From assembly GCA_025617745.1 (NCBI GenBank), contig CM046864.1, positions 930,001 to 994,000 on the forward strand: a stretch of 64,000 nucleotides of DNA, read 5' to 3'. Below are positions 28,621 to 42,900 of this stretch, in pieces. Source of the stretch: Heliocidaris erythrogramma (taxonomy: Eukaryota > Echinodermata > Echinoidea > Camarodonta > Echinometridae). Both the position numbers and the translations under genes were made by a program. Each line of letters opens with the position of its first letter. Positions within the stretch are counted from its first letter, which is position 1. The notes beneath the pieces were generated by a model. That model was not told the origin of the DNA and made no database searches. It saw only the letters and a program-made list of their open reading frames with translations.

Positions 28621-28955
28621 TTCAGCCTTTATAAAGCGCCTAATACATCGGAGATGTCTCTAAGCGCTTTACAGATATATTATTACCCTGGTCATCGGAT
28701 TCTGGCATGCCCGCACACAATGTATGCACATTCTCCGCTCCCTAGGGAGTATTCCAGCCAGTCGCCTGTTAAGCTCACACATGCTAAGCAAAGGACATTA
28801 ACTTTCGCCATCCTACCGGGTACCCATTTAACACCTGGGTGGAGAGTGGCAAATGTAGATTAACGTCTTGCCAAAGGACGCTAGTGCTGCGGTGAGATTC
28901 GAACCCCGGACCTCGTGGTTCACAGTCCAGGGACTCATCCACTGATCCACAACAC
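28589..28955 (-). mobile_element. tRNA-derived SINE, copy 1 (oldest-looking)
   Basis: On the minus strand the element starts GTGTTGTGGATCAGTGGATA (A-box-like), continues to GGTTCGAATC (a B box match), then a body with CACCCAGGTGTTAAATGGGT and GGCGCTTTATAAAGG, and ends in an (ATT)n tail, seen here as (TAA)n from 28589. This is the layout of a pol III-transcribed SINE with a tRNA-like head. It sits in an intron unit between exons 66 and 67 and splits GAAAAGTA|CCTATGAGAGG. I see no clear target-site duplication. It differs from copies 2-5 at several sites (TTATAAAGCGCC, CCCTAGGGAG, AAGCTCACAC). It has no coding capacity. Confidence 0.85.
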
Positions 28956-29115
28956 CTATGAGAGGTACCGTAATTGCATTGATTCTGATGCTACTTCATC
29001 CAGAGTTAGAATTAGAAAAATCGAGAGTATAACTTATGAAAATGACTTGTAGTTTTCTTTATCCAATTTTATGAATCTTTTTTTGTTGTTACCTACCTCT
29101 GCCTCATGTTTGTAG

Positions 29116-32100
29116 ATATAAACGAATGTATGACTGGAGATGACGATTGTGATGCTAATGCTACATGTAGCAACAGGGCTGGGAGTTTTGCATGCGCCTG
29201 TAATCCTGGATACACTGGTAACGGGACCACCTGCACAGGTAAGCACTTCCTGGTTAATGCTGGTATACAAAGTTTTATTATCAATCATTAATATGAGAAG
29301 CATTAGATATTTCAAGCCCATTTCCCATCAGTTTCTGAGATAGTTTTACCTTGAAAAGTACCTATGAGAGGAACCATAATTGCATTGATTCTGATGCTAC
29401 TTCATCCAGATGTAGAATTAGAAAAAAAATCGAATGTATAAGTTATAAAAATGACTTGTAGTTGATTAATCTAACTTCCTGGTTAAGCACTTCCTGGTTA
29501 ATGCTGGTATACAAAGTCTGATTATCAATCATTTATATGAGAAGCGTTAGATGATTCAAGTCCACTTCCCATCGATTTCTGAGATAGTCTTACTTTGAAA
29601 AGTAGCTATGCAGGAACCATAATTGCATTGTTTCTGATGCTACTTCATCCAGATTTAGAATTAGAAGAATCTAGTGCAGAACTTATGAAAATGACTTGTA
29701 GTTTACTTTATCCAATTTTATTATTTTTTTTTTTTGTTACCTACCTCTACTTCATGTTTGTAGATGTAGACGAATGTATGACTGGAGATGACGATTGTGA
29801 CGCTAATGCTACATGTAGCAACAGCGATGGTAGTTTTGCATGCGCCTGTAATCCTGGATACACTGGTAACGGGACCACTTGTACAGGTAAGCTCTTACTG
29901 GTTAATGCTGGTATACAAAGCTTGATTATCAGTCATTTATACGAGAAGCATTAGATATTTCAAGTCCACTTCCCATCAATTTCTGAGATAGTCTTACTTT
30001 GAAAAGTAGCTATGCAGGAACCATAATTGCATTGTTTCTGATGCTACTTCATCCAGAGTTAGAATTAGAAAAATCGAGAGTATAACTTATGAAAATTACT
30101 TGTAGTTTTCTTTATCCAATTTTATGAATCGTTTTTTGTTGTTACCTACCTCTACTTCATGTTTGTAGATATAGACGAATGTATGACTGGAGATGACGAT
30201 TGTGACGCTAATGCTACATGTAGCAACAGCGATGGGAGTTTTGCATGCTCCTGTAATCCTGGATACACTGGTAACGGGACCACTTGTACAGGTAAACACT
30301 CCTGGTTAATGCTGGTACACAAAGTTTGATTATCAATCATTAATATGAGAAGCATTAGATATTTCAAGCCCACTTCCCATCAATTTCTGAGATAGTTTTT
30401 CCTTGAAAAATAGCTATGCAGGAACCATAATTGCATTGCTTCTGATGCTACTTCATCCAGAGTTAGAATTAGAAGAATCTAATGTAGAACTTACGAAAAT
30501 GACTTGTAGTTTTTTTTACCCAATTTTATTATTTTTTTTTTTTTGTTACCTACCTCTACTTCATGTTTGTAGATATAGACGAATGCATGACTGGAGATGA
30601 CGATTGTGACGCTAATGCTACATGTAGCAACAGCGATGGGAGTTTTGCATGCGCCTGTAATCCTGGATACACTGGTAACGGGACCACTTGTACAGGTAAG
30701 CTCTTACTGGTTAATGCTGGTATACAAAGCTTGATTATCAATCATTTATACGAGAAGCATTAGATATTTCAAGTCCACTTCCCATCAATTTCTGAGATAG
30801 TCTTACTTTGAAAAGTAGCTATGCAGGAACCATAATTGCATTGTTTCTGATGGTACTTCATCCACAGTTAGAATTAGAAAAATCGAGTGTAGAACTTATA
30901 GAATGACTTGTAGTTTTCTTTATCCAATTTTATTATTTTTTTTTTGTTACCTACCTCTACTTCATGTTTGTAGATATAGACGAATGTATGACTGGAGATG
31001 ACGATTGTGACGCTAATGCTACATGTAGCAACAGCGATGGTAGTTTTGCATGCGCCTGTAATCCTGGATACACTGGTAACGGGACCACTTGTACAGGTAA
31101 GCTCTTACTGGTTATTGCTGGTATACAAAGTTTGATTATCAATCATTAATATGAGAAGCATTAGATATTTCAAGCCCACTTCCCATCAATTTCTGAGATA
31201 GTTTTACCTTGAAAAGTAGTTATGCAGGAACCATAATTGCTATGTTTCTAATTCGACGTCATATAGCAGTCGAATTAGAAAAATCGAGAGTTTAACTTAT
31301 AGAATGATTTGTAGTTTTCTTTATCCAATTTTATTTTTTATTTTTGGTTACCTACCTCTACTTCATGTTTGTAGATATAAACGAATGTATGACTGGAGAT
31401 GACGATTGTGACGCTAATGCTACATGTAGCAACAGCGATGGTAGTTTTGCATGCGCCTGTAATCCTGGATACACTGGTAACGGGACCACTTGTACAGGTA
31501 AGCTCTTACTGGTTAATGCTGGTATACAAGGCTTGATTATCAATCATTTATACGAGAAGCATTAGATATTTCAAGTCCACTTCCCATCAATTTCTGAGAT
31601 AGTCTTACTTTGAAAAGTAGCTATGCAGGAACCATAATTGCATTGTTTCTGATGGTACTTCATCCACAGTTAGAATTAGAAAAAACGAGTGTAGAACTTA
31701 TAGAATGACTTGTAGTTTTCTTTATCCAATTTTATTATTTTTTTTTGGTTACCTACCTCCACTTCATGTTTGTAGATATAGACGAATGTATGACTGGAGA
31801 TGACGATTGTGACGCTAATGCTACATGTAGCAACAGCGATGGTAGTTTTGCATGCGCCTGTAATCCTGGATACACTGGTAACGGGACCACTTGTACAGGT
31901 AAGCTCTTACTGGTTAATGCTGGTATACAAAGTTTGATTATCAATCATTAATATGAGAAGCATTAGATATTTCAAGCCCACTTCCCATCAGTTTCTGTGA
32001 TAGTTTTACCTTGAAAAGTACCTATGAGAGGAACCATAATTGCATTGATTCTGATGCTACTTCATCCAGATGTAGAATTAGAAGAAAATAATCGAATGTA

Positions 32101-32567
32101 TAAGTTATAAAAATGACTTGTAGTTGATTAATCTAACTTCCTGGTTAAGCACTTCCTGGTTAAGCACTTCCTGGTTAATGCTGGTATACAAAGTCTGATT
32201 ATCAATCATTTATATGAGAAGCATTAGATATTTCAAGTCCACTTCCCATCAATTTCTGAGATAGTCTTACCTTGAAAAGTACCTATGAGAGGAACCATAA
32301 TTGCATTTTTCCTGATGGTACTTCATCCACAGTTAGAATTGGAAAAATGGAGTGTAGAACTTATGAAAATGACTTGTAGTTTTCTTTACCCAATTTTATT
32401 AATTTTTTTGTTTTTTGTTACGTACCTCTACTTCATGTTTGTAGATATAGACGAATGTATGACTGGAGATGACGATTGTGACGCTAATGCTACATGTAGC
32501 AACAGCGATGGTAGTTTTGCATGCGCCTGTAATCCTGGATACACTGGTAACGGGACCACTTGTACAG
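29116..32567 (+). CDS. cbEGF exons 67-74
   Basis: Eight exons start at 29116, 29764, 30169, 30573, 30974, 31375, 31776 and 32445. Exonless units precede exons 68 and 74. Exons 67 and 72 read DINEC, so Asn replaces the third-position Asp of the Ca-binding start, an accepted variant of the family. Exon 67 also has Arg21-Ala22 and the codons ACC TGC near its end. Exon 68 reads DVDEC. Exon 69 has Ser for Ala28 (CSCN) and donor GTAAAC. In exons 70 and 78 Met6 follows TGC rather than TGT. Confidence 0.9.
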
Positions 32568-32845
32568 GTAAGCTCTTACTGGTTAATGCTGGTATACAAA
32601 GCTTGATTATCAATCATTTATACGAGAAGCATTAGATATTTCAAGTCCACTTCCCATCAATTTCTGAGATAGTCTTACTTTGAAAAGTAGCTATGCAGGA
32701 ACCATAATTGCATTGTTTCTGATGGTACTTCATCCACAGTTAGAATTAGAAAAATCGAGTGTAGAACTTATAGAATGACTTGTAGTTTTCTTTATCCAAT
32801 TTTATTATTTTTTTTTTGTTACCTACCTCTACTTCATGTTTGTAG

Positions 32846-35800
32846 ATATAGACGAATGTATGACTGAAGATGACGATTGTGACGCTAATGCTACATGTAG
32901 CAACAGCGATGGTAGTTTTGCATGCGCCTGTAATCCTGGATACACTGGTAACGGGACCACTTGTACAGGTAAGCTCTTACTGGTTAATGCTGGTATACAA
33001 AGTTTGATTATCAATCATTAATATGAGAAGCATTAGATATTTCAAGCCCACTTCCCATCAATTTCTGAGATAGTTTTACCTTGAAAAGTAGTTATGCAGG
33101 AACCATAATTGCTATGTTTCTAATTCGACGTCATATAGCAGTCGAATTAGAAAAATCGAGAGTTTAACTTATAGAATGATTTGTAGTTTTCTTTATCCAA
33201 TTTTATTTTTTATTTTTTGGTTACCTACCTCTACTTCATGTTTGTAGATATAAACGAATGTATGACTGGAGATGACGATTGTGACGCTAATGCTACATGT
33301 AGCAACAGCGATGGTAGTTTTGCATGCGCCTGTAATCCTGGATACACTGGTAACGGGACCACTTGTACAGGTAAGCTCTTACTGGTTAATGCTGGTATAC
33401 AAAGCTTGATTATCAGTCATTTATACGAGAAGCATTAGATATTTCAAGTCCACTTCCCATCAATTTCTGAGATAGTCTTACTTTGAAAAGTAGCTATGCA
33501 GGAACCATAATTGCATTGTTTCTGATGCTACTTCATCCAGAGTTAGAATTAGAAAAATCGAGAGTATAACTTAGGAAAATTACTTGTAGTTTTCTTTCTC
33601 CAATTTTATGAATCGTTTTTTGTTGTTACCTACCTCTACTTCATGTTTGTAGATATAGACGAATGTATGACTGGAGATGACGATTGTGACGCTAATGCTA
33701 CATGTAGCAACAGCGATGGGAGTTTTGCATGCGCCTGTAATCCTGGATACACTGGTAACGGGACCACTTGTACAGGTAAACACTTCCTGGTTAATGCTGG
33801 TACACAAAGTTTGATTATCAATCATTAATATGAGAAGCATTAGATATTTCAAGCCCACTTCCCATCAATTTCTGAGATAGTTTTTCCTTGAAAAATAGCT
33901 ATGCAGGAACCATAATTGCATTGCTTCTGATGCTACTTCATCCAGAGTTAGAATTAGAAGAATCTAATGTAGAACTTACGAAAATGACTTGTAGTTTTTT
34001 TTACCCAATTTTATTATTTTTTTTTTTTGTTACCTACCTCTACTTCATGTTTGTAGATATAGACGAATGCATGACTGGAGATGACGATTGTGACGCTAAT
34101 GCTACATGTAGCAACAGCGATGGGAGTTTTGCATGCGCCTGTAATCCTGGATACACTGGTAACGGGACCACTTGTACAGGTAAGCTCTTACTGGTTAATG
34201 CTGGTATACAAAGCTTGATTATCAATCATTTATACGAGAAGCATTAGATATTTCAAGTCCACTTCCCATCAATTTCTGAGATAGTCTTACTTTGAAAAGT
34301 AGCTATGCAGGAACCATAATTGCATTGTTTCTGATGGTACTTCATCCACAGTTAGAATTAGAAAAATCGAGTGTAGAACTTATAGAATGACTTGTAGTTT
34401 TCTTTATCCAATTTTATTATTTTTTTTTGTTACCTACCTTTACTTCATGTTTGTAGATATAGACGAATGTATGACTGGAGATGACGATTGTGACGCTAAT
34501 GCTACATGTAGCAACAGCGATGGTAGTTTTGCATGCGCCTGTAATCCTGGATACACTGGTAACGGGACCACTTGTACAGGTAAGCTCTTACTGGTTATTG
34601 CTGGTATACAAAGTTTGATTATCAATCATTAATATGAGAAGCATTAGATATTTCAAGCCCACTTCCCATCAATTTCTGAGATAGTTTTACCTTGAAAAGT
34701 AGTTATGCAGGAACCATAATTGCTATGTTTCTAATTCGACGTCATATAGCAGTCGAATTAGAAAAATCGAGAGTTTAACTTATAGAATGATTTGTAGTTT
34801 TCTTTATCCAATTTTATTTTTTATTTTTGGTTACCTACCTCTACTTCATGTTTGTAGATATAAACGAATGTATGACTGGAGATGACGATTGTGACGCTAA
34901 TGCTACATGTAGCAACAGCGATGGTAGTTTTGCATGCGCCTGTAATCCTGGATACACTGGTAACGGGACCACTTGTACAGGTAAGCTCTTACTGGTTAAT
35001 GCTGGTATACAAAGCTTGATTATCAATCATTTATACGAGAAGCATTAGATATTTCAAGTCCACTTCCCATCAATTTCTGACATAGTCTTACTTTGAAAAG
35101 TAGCTATGCAGGAACCATAATTGCATTGTATCTGATGCTACTTCATCCAGATGTAGAATTAGAAGAAAATAATCGAATGTATAAGTTATAAAAATGACTT
35201 GTAGTTGATTAATCTAACTTCCTGGTTAAGCACTTCCTGGTTAAGCACTTCCTGGTTAATGCTGGTATACAAAGTCTGATTATCAATCATTTATATGAGA
35301 AGCATTAGATATTTCAAGTCCACTTCCCATCAATTTCTGAGATAGTCTTACCTTGAAAAGTACCTATGAGAGGAACCATAATTGCATTTTTCCTGATGGT
35401 ACTTCATCCAGAGTTAGAATTGGAAAAATGGAGTGTAGAACTTATGAAAATGACTTGTAAATTTCTTTATCCAATTTTATGAATCGTTTTTTGTTGTTAC
35501 CTACCTCTACTTCATGTTTGTAGATGTAGACGAATGTATGACTGGAGATGACAATTGTGACGCTAATGCTACATGTAGCAACAGCGATGGTAGTTTTGCA
35601 TGCGCCTGTAATCCTGGATACACTGGTAACGGGACCACTTGTACAGGTAAGCTCTTACTGGTTAATGCTGGTATACAAAGCTTGATTATCAGTCATTTAT
35701 ACGAGACGCATTAGATATTTCAAGTCCACTTCCCATCAATTTCTGAGATAGTCTTACTTTGAAAAGTAGCTATGCAGGAACCATAATTGCATTGTTTCTG

Positions 35801-36857
35801 ATGCTACTTCATCCAGAGTTAGGATTAGAAAAATCGAGAGTATAACTTTTGAAAATTACTTGTAGTTTTCTTTCTCCAATTTTATGAATCGTTTTTTGTT
35901 GTTACCTACCTCTACTTCATGTTTGTAGATATAGACGAATGTATGACTGGAGATGACGATTGTGACGCTAATGCTACATGTAGCAACAGCGATGGGAGTT
36001 TTGCATGCTCCTGTAATCCTGGATACACTGGTAACGGGACCACTTGTACAGGTAAGCACTTCCTGGTTAATGCTGGTACACAAAGTTTGATTATCAACCA
36101 TTAATATGAGAAGCATTAGATATTTCAAGCCCACTTCCCATCAGTTTCTGAGATAGTTTTTCCTTGAAAAGTAGCTATGCAGGAACCATAATTGCATTGT
36201 TTCTGATGCTACTTCATCCAGAGTTAGAATTAGAAGAATCTAGTGTAGAACTTATGAAAATGACTTGTAGTTTTCTTTACCCAATTTTATTTTTTTATTT
36301 TTTTGTTACCTACCTCTACTTCATGTTTGTAGATATAGACGAATGCATGACTGGAGATGACGATTGTGACGCTAATGCTACATGTAGCAACAGCGATGGG
36401 AGTTTTGCATGCGCCTGTAATCCTGGATACACTGGTAACGGGACCACTTGTACAGGTAAGCACTTCCTGGTTAATGCTGGTATACAAAGCTTGATTATCA
36501 ATCATTTATACGAGAAGCATTAGATATTTCAAGTCCACTTCCCATCAATTTCTGAGATAGTCTTACTTTGAAAAGTAGCTATGCAGGAACCATAATTGCA
36601 TTGTTTCTGATGGTACTTCATCCACAGTTAGAATTAGAAAAATCGAGTGTAGAACTTATAGAATGACTTGTAGTTTTCTTTATCCAATTTTATTATTTAT
36701 TTTTTTTTTACCTACCTCTACTTCATGTTTGTAGATATAGACGAATGTATGACTGGAGATGACGATTGTGACGCTAATGCTACATGTAGCAACAGCGATG
36801 GTAGTTTTGCATGCGCCTGCAATCCTGGATACACTGGTAACGGGACCACTTGTACAG
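32846..36857 (+). CDS. cbEGF exons 75-84
   Basis: Ten exons start at 32846, 33248, 33653, 34057, 34457, 34858, 35524, 35929, 36333 and 36735. Exons 77-80 repeat 69-72 at an offset of 3,483-3,484 bp. An exonless unit precedes exon 81. Exon 75 has Glu for Gly8 (MTEDDDC). Exons 76 and 80 are DINEC, exon 81 is DVDEC with Asn for Asp11 (DDNC), exon 82 is a CSCN type. All carry Asp22. The introns before exons 76 and 80 are of the second hairpin type. Confidence 0.9.
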
Positions 36858-36977
36858 GTAAGCTCTTACTTGTTAATGCTGGTATACAAAGTTTGATTAT
36901 CAATCATTTATATGAGAAGCATTAGATATTTCAAGCCCACTTCCCATCAATTTCTGAGATAGTCTTACATTGAAAAG

Positions 36978-37338
36978 TAATAATAATAATAATAATAATA
37001 ATATTCAGCTTTTATATAGCGCCTAATACATCGGAGATGTCTCTAAGCGCTTTACAGATATATTATTACCCTGGTCATCGGATTCTGGCATGCCCGCACA
37101 CAATGTATGCACATTCTCCGCTCCCTGGGGAGTATTCCAGCCAGTCGCCTGTTAAGCGCACACATGCTAAGCAAAGGACATTAACTTTCGCCATCCTACC
37201 GGGTACCCATTTAACACCTGGGTGGAGAGTGGCAAATGTAGATTAACGTCTTGCCAAAGGACGCTAGTGCTGCGGTGGGATTCGAACCCCGGACCTCGTG
37301 GTTCACAGTCCAGGGACTTATCCACTGATCCACAACAC
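36978..37338 (-). mobile_element. tRNA-derived SINE, copy 2
   Basis: Same element, orientation and junctions as the copy at 28589: TTACATTGAAAAG before the (TAA)n tail, and CACAACAC then CTATGAGAGGTACCG after the head. It lies between exons 84 and 85. It belongs to the subtype with GCTTTTATATAGCGCC. The shared junctions show it spread by duplication of the host units, not by a new insertion. Confidence 0.87.
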
Positions 37339-37500
37339 CTATGAGAGGTACCGTAATTGCATTGATTCTGATGCTACTTCATCCAGAGTTAGAATTAGAA
37401 AAATCGAGAGTATAACTTAGGAAAATTACTTGTAGTTTTCTTTCTCCAATTTTATGAATCTTTTTTTTTTTTGTTACCTACCTTTACTTCATGTTTGTAG

Positions 37501-39686
37501 ATATAGACGAATGTATGACTGGAGATGACGATTGTGACGCTAATGCTACATGTAGCAACAGCGATGGGAGTTTTGCATGCTCCTGTAATCCTGGATACAC
37601 TGGTAACGGGACCACTTGTACAGGTAAGCACTTCCTGGTTAATGCTGGTACACAAAGTTTGATTATCAACCATTAATATGAGAAGCATTAGATATTTCAA
37701 GCCCACTTCCCATCAGTTTCTGAGATAGGTTTCCTTGAAAAGTAGCTATCCAGGAACCATAATTGCATTGTTTCTGATGCTACTTCATCCAGAGTTAGAA
37801 TTAGAAGAATCTAGTGTAGAACTTACGAAAATGACTTGTAGTTTTTTTTACCCAATTTTATTATTTTTTTTTTTTGTTACCTACCTCTACTTCATGTTTG
37901 TAGATATAGACGAATGCATGACTGGAGATGACGATTGTGACGCTAATGCTACATGTAGCAACAGCGATGGGAGTTTTGCATGCGCCTGTAATCCTGGATA
38001 CACTGGTAACGGGACCACTTGTACAGGTAAGCTCTTACTGGTTAATGCTGGTATACAAAGCTTGATTATCAATCATTTATACGAGAAGCATTAGATATTT
38101 CAAGTCCACTTCCCATCAATTTCTGAGATAGTCTTACTTTGAAAAGTAGCTATGCAGGAACCATAATTGCATTGTTTCTGATGGTACTTCATCCACAGTT
38201 AGAATTAGAAAAATCGAGTGTAGAACTTATAGAATGACTTGTAGTTTTCTTTATCCAATTTTATTATTTTTTTTTTGTTACCTACCTCTACTTCATGTCT
38301 GTAGATATAGACGAATGTATGACTGGAGATGACGATTGTGACGCTAATGCTACATGTAGCAACAGCGATGGTAGTTTTGCATGCGCCTGTAATCCTGGAT
38401 ACACTGGTAATGGGACCACTTGTACAGGTAAGCTCTTACTGGTTAATGCTGGTATACAAAGTTTGATTATCAATCATTAATATGAGAAGCATTATATATT
38501 TCAAGCCCACTTCCCATCAGTTTCTGTGATAGTTTTACCTTGAAAAGTACCTATGAGAGGAACCATAATTGCATTGATTCTGATGCTACTTCATCCAGAT
38601 GTAGAATTAGAAAAAAAAATCGAATGTATAAGTTGTAAAAATGACTTGTAGTTGATTAATCTAACTTCCTGGTTAAGCACTTCCTGGTTGATGCTGGTAT
38701 ACAAAGTCTGATTATCAATCATTTATATGAGAAGCGTTAGATGATTCAAGTCCACTTCCCATCGATTTCTGAGATAGTCTTACTTTGAAAAGTAGCTATA
38801 CAGGAACCATAATTGCATTGTTTCTGATGCTACTTCATCCAGAGTTAGAATTAGAAGAATCTAGTGCAGAACTTATGAAAATGACTTGTAGTTTTCTTTA
38901 TCCATTTTTTTTTTTTTTTTTTTGTTACCTACCTCTACTTCATGTTTGTAGATGTAGACGAATGTGTGACTGGAGATGACGATTGTGACGCTAATGCTAC
39001 TTGTAGCAACAGCGATGGTAGTTTTGCATGCGCCTGTAATCCTGGATACATTGGTAACGGGACCACTTGTACAGGTAAGCTCTTACTGGTTAATGCTGGT
39101 ATACAAAGCTTGATTATCAGTCATTTATACGAGACGCATTAGATATTTCAAGTCCACTTCCCATCAATTTCTGAGATAGTCTTACTTTGAAAAGTAGCTA
39201 TGCAGGAACCATAATTGCATTGTTTCTGATGCTACTTCATCCAGAGTTAGGATTAGAAAAATCGAGAGTATAACTTTTGAAAATGACTTGTAGTTTTCTT
39301 TCTCCAATTTTATGAATCGTTTTTTGTTGTTACCTACCTCTACTTCATGTTTGTAGATATAGACGAATGTCTTGATTATCAGTCATTTATACGAGAAGCA
39401 TTAGATATTTCAAGTCCACTTCCCATCAATTTCTGAGATAGTTTTACCTTGAAAAGTACCTATGAGAGGAACCATAATTGCATTGATTCTGATGCTACTT
39501 CATCCAGAGTTAGAATTAGAAGAATCTAGTGTAGAACTTATGAAAATGACTTGTAGTTTGTAGATATAGACGAATGTATTACTGGAGATGACGATTGTGA
39601 CGCTAATGCTACATGTAGCAACAGCGATGGTAGTTTTGCATGCGCCTGTAATCCTGGATACACTGGTAACGGGACCACTTGTACAG
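37501..39686 (+). CDS. cbEGF exons 85-89
   Basis: Exons start at 37501, 37904, 38305, 38952 and 39564. Exon 85 is a CSCN type directly after the SINE. Exon 88 is the most changed here: DVDEC, Val for Met6, and Ile for Thr34 (GYIGNG). Exon 89 has Ile for Met6 and almost no pyrimidine tract: GACTTGTAGTTTG runs straight into its acceptor TAG, so its recognition by the spliceosome is doubtful. An exonless unit precedes exon 88. Confidence 0.85.
39357..39370 (+). pseudogene. Exon stub: first 14 nt of a cbEGF exon
   Basis: After a normal acceptor the exon reads ATATAGACGAATGT and then jumps to CTTGATTATCAGTC, which belongs to the intron about 50 nt downstream of the usual donor. The remaining 109 nt of exon and the donor are deleted. 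The following exon (39564) lacks its usual T-run, so the two lesions may come from one unequal exchange. Confidence 0.85.
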
Positions 39687-39968
39687 GTAAGCTCTAACTG
39701 GTGAATGCTGGTATACAAAGCTTGATTATCAGTCATTTATACGAGAAGCATTATATATTTCAAGTCCACTTTCCATCAATTTCTGAGATAGTCTTACTTT
39801 GAAAAGTAGCTATGCAGGAACCATAATTGCATTATTTCTGATGCTACTTCATCCAGAGTTAGAAGGGGAAAAATCGAGGGTATAAGTTATGAAATTTACT
39901 TGTAGTTTTCTTTCTCCAATTTCATGAATCGTTTTTTGTTGTTACCTAACTCTGCCTCATGCTTGTAG

Positions 39969-42900
39969 ATATAAACGAATGTATGACTGGAGATGACGAT
40001 TGTGAAGATAATGCTACATGTAGCAACAGCGCTGGTAGTTTTGCATGCGCCTGTAATCCTGGATACACTGGTAACGGGACCACTTGTACAGGTAAGCACT
40101 TCCTGGTTAATGCTGGTATACAAAGTTTGATTATCAATCATTAATATGAGAAGCATTAGATATTTCAAACCCACTTCCCATCAGTTTCTGAGATAATTTT
40201 ACCTTGAAAAGTAGCTATGCAGGAACCATAATGCATTATTTCTGATGCTACTTCATCCAGAGTTAGAATTAGAAGAATCTAGTGTAGAACTTATGAAAAT
40301 GACTTGTAGTTTTCTTTACCCAATTTTATTATTTTTTTTTTGTTACCTACCTCTACTTCATGTTTGTAGATATAGACGAATGTATGACTGGAGATGACGA
40401 TTGTGACGCTAATGCTACATGTAGCAACAGCGATGGTAGTTTTGCATGCGCCTGTAATCCTGGATACACTGGTAACGGGACCACTTGTACAGGTAAGCTC
40501 TTACTGGTTAATGCTGGTATACAAAGCTTGATTATCGGTCATTTATACGAGAAGCATTAGATATTTCAAGTCCACTTCCCATCAATTTCTGAGATAGTCT
40601 TACTTTGAAAAGTAGCTATGCAGGAACCATAATTGCATTGTTTCTGATGCTACTTCATCCAGAGTTAGAATTAGAAAAATCTAGTGTAGAACTTATGAAA
40701 ATGACTTGTAGTTTTCTTTACCCAATTTTTTTTTTTTTTTTTTTTTTGTTACCTACCTCTACTTCATGTTTGTAGATATAGACGAATGTATGACTGGAGA
40801 TGACGATTGTGACGCTAATGCTACATGTAGCAACAGGGATGGTAGTTTTGTATGCGCCTGTAATCCTGGATACACTGGTAACGGGACCACTTGTACAGGT
40901 AAGCTCTTACTGGTTAATGCTGGTATACAAAGCTTGATTATCAGTCATTTATACGAGAAGCATTAGATATTTCAAGTCCACTTCCCATCAATTTCTGAGA
41001 TAGTTTTACCTTGAAAAGTACCTATGAGAGGAACCATAATTGCATTGATTCTGATGCTACTTCATCGAGAAGTAGAATTAGAAAAATCGAGTGTAGAACT
41101 CATGAAAATGACTTGTAGTTTTCTTTACCCAATTTTATTATTTTTTTTTTTGTTACCTACCTCTACTTCATGTTTGTAGATATAGACGAATGTATGACTG
41201 GAGATGACGATTGTGACGCTAATGCTACATGTAGCAACATCGATGGTAGTTTTGCATGCGCCTGTAATCCTGGATACACTGGTAACGGGACCACTTGTAC
41301 AGGTAAGCTCTTACTGGTTAATGCTGGTATACAAAGCTTGATTATCAGTCATTTATACGAGAAGCGTTAGATATTTCAAGTCCACTTCCCATCAATTTCT
41401 GTGATAGTTTTACCTTGAAAAGTAGCTATGCAGGAGCCATAAATGCATTATTTCTGATGCTACTTCATCCAGAGTTAGAAGGGGAAAAATCGAGGGTATA
41501 AGTTATGAAATTTACTTGTAGTTTTCTTTCTCCAATTTCATGAATCGTTTTTTGTTGTTACCTAACTCTGCCTCATGCTTGTAGATATAAACGAATGTAT
41601 GACTGGAGATGACGATTGTGAAGATAATGCTACATGTAGCAACAGCGCTGGTAGTTTTGCATGCGCCTGTAATCCTGGATACACTGGTAACGGGACCACT
41701 TGTACAGGTAAGCACTTCCTGGTTAATGCTGGTATACAAAGTTTGATTATCAATCATTAATATAAGAAGCATTAGATATTTCAAACCCACTTCCCATCAG
41801 TTTCTGAGATAGTTTTACCTTGAAAAGTAGCTATGCAGGAACCATAAATGCATTATTTCTGATGCTACTTCATCCAGAGTTAGAATTAGAAGAATCTAGT
41901 GTAGAACTTATGAAAATGACTTGTAGTTTTCTTTACCCAATTTTATTATTTTTTTTTGTTACCTACCTCTACTTCATGTTTGTAGATATAGACGAATGTA
42001 TGACTGGAGATGACGATTGTGACGCTAATGCTACATGTAGCAACAGCGATGGTAGTTTTGCATGCGCCTGTAATCCTGGATACACTGGTAACGGGACCAC
42101 TTGTACAGGTAAGCTCTTACTGGTTAATGCTGGTATACAAAGCTTGATTATCAGTCATTTATACGAGAAGCATTAGATATTTCAAGTCCACTTCCCATCA
42201 ATTTCTGAGATAGTCTTACTTTGAAAAGTAGCTATGCAGGAACCATAATTGCATTGTTTCTGATGCTACTTCATCCAGAGTTAGAATTAGAAGAATCTAG
42301 TGTAGAACTTATGAAAATGACTTGTAGTTTTCTTTACCCAATTTTTTTTTTTTTTTTTTTTTGTTACCTACCTCTACTTCATGTTTGTAGATATAGACGA
42401 ATGTATGACTGGAGATGACGATTGTGACGCTAATGCTACATGTAGCAACAGGGATGGTAGTTTTGTATGCGCCTGTAATCCTGGATACACTGGTAACGGG
42501 ACCACTTGTACAGGTAAGCTCTTACTGGTTAATGCTGGTATACAAAGCTTGATTATCAGTCATTTATACGAGAAGCATTAGATATTTCAAGTCCACTTCC
42601 CATCAATTTCTGAGATAGTTTTACCTTGAAAAGTACCTATGAGAGGAACCATAATTGCATTGATTCTGATGCTACTTCATCCAGAAGTAGAATTAGAAAA
42701 ATCGAGTGTAGAACTCATGAAAATGACTTGTAGTTTTCTTTACCCAATTTTATTATTTTTTTTTTGTTACCTACCTCTACTTCATGTTTGTAGATATAGA
42801 CGAATGTATGACTGGAGATGACGATTGTGACGCTAATGCTACATGTAGCAACATCGATGGTAGTTTTGCATGCGCCTGTAATCCTGGATACACTGGTAAC

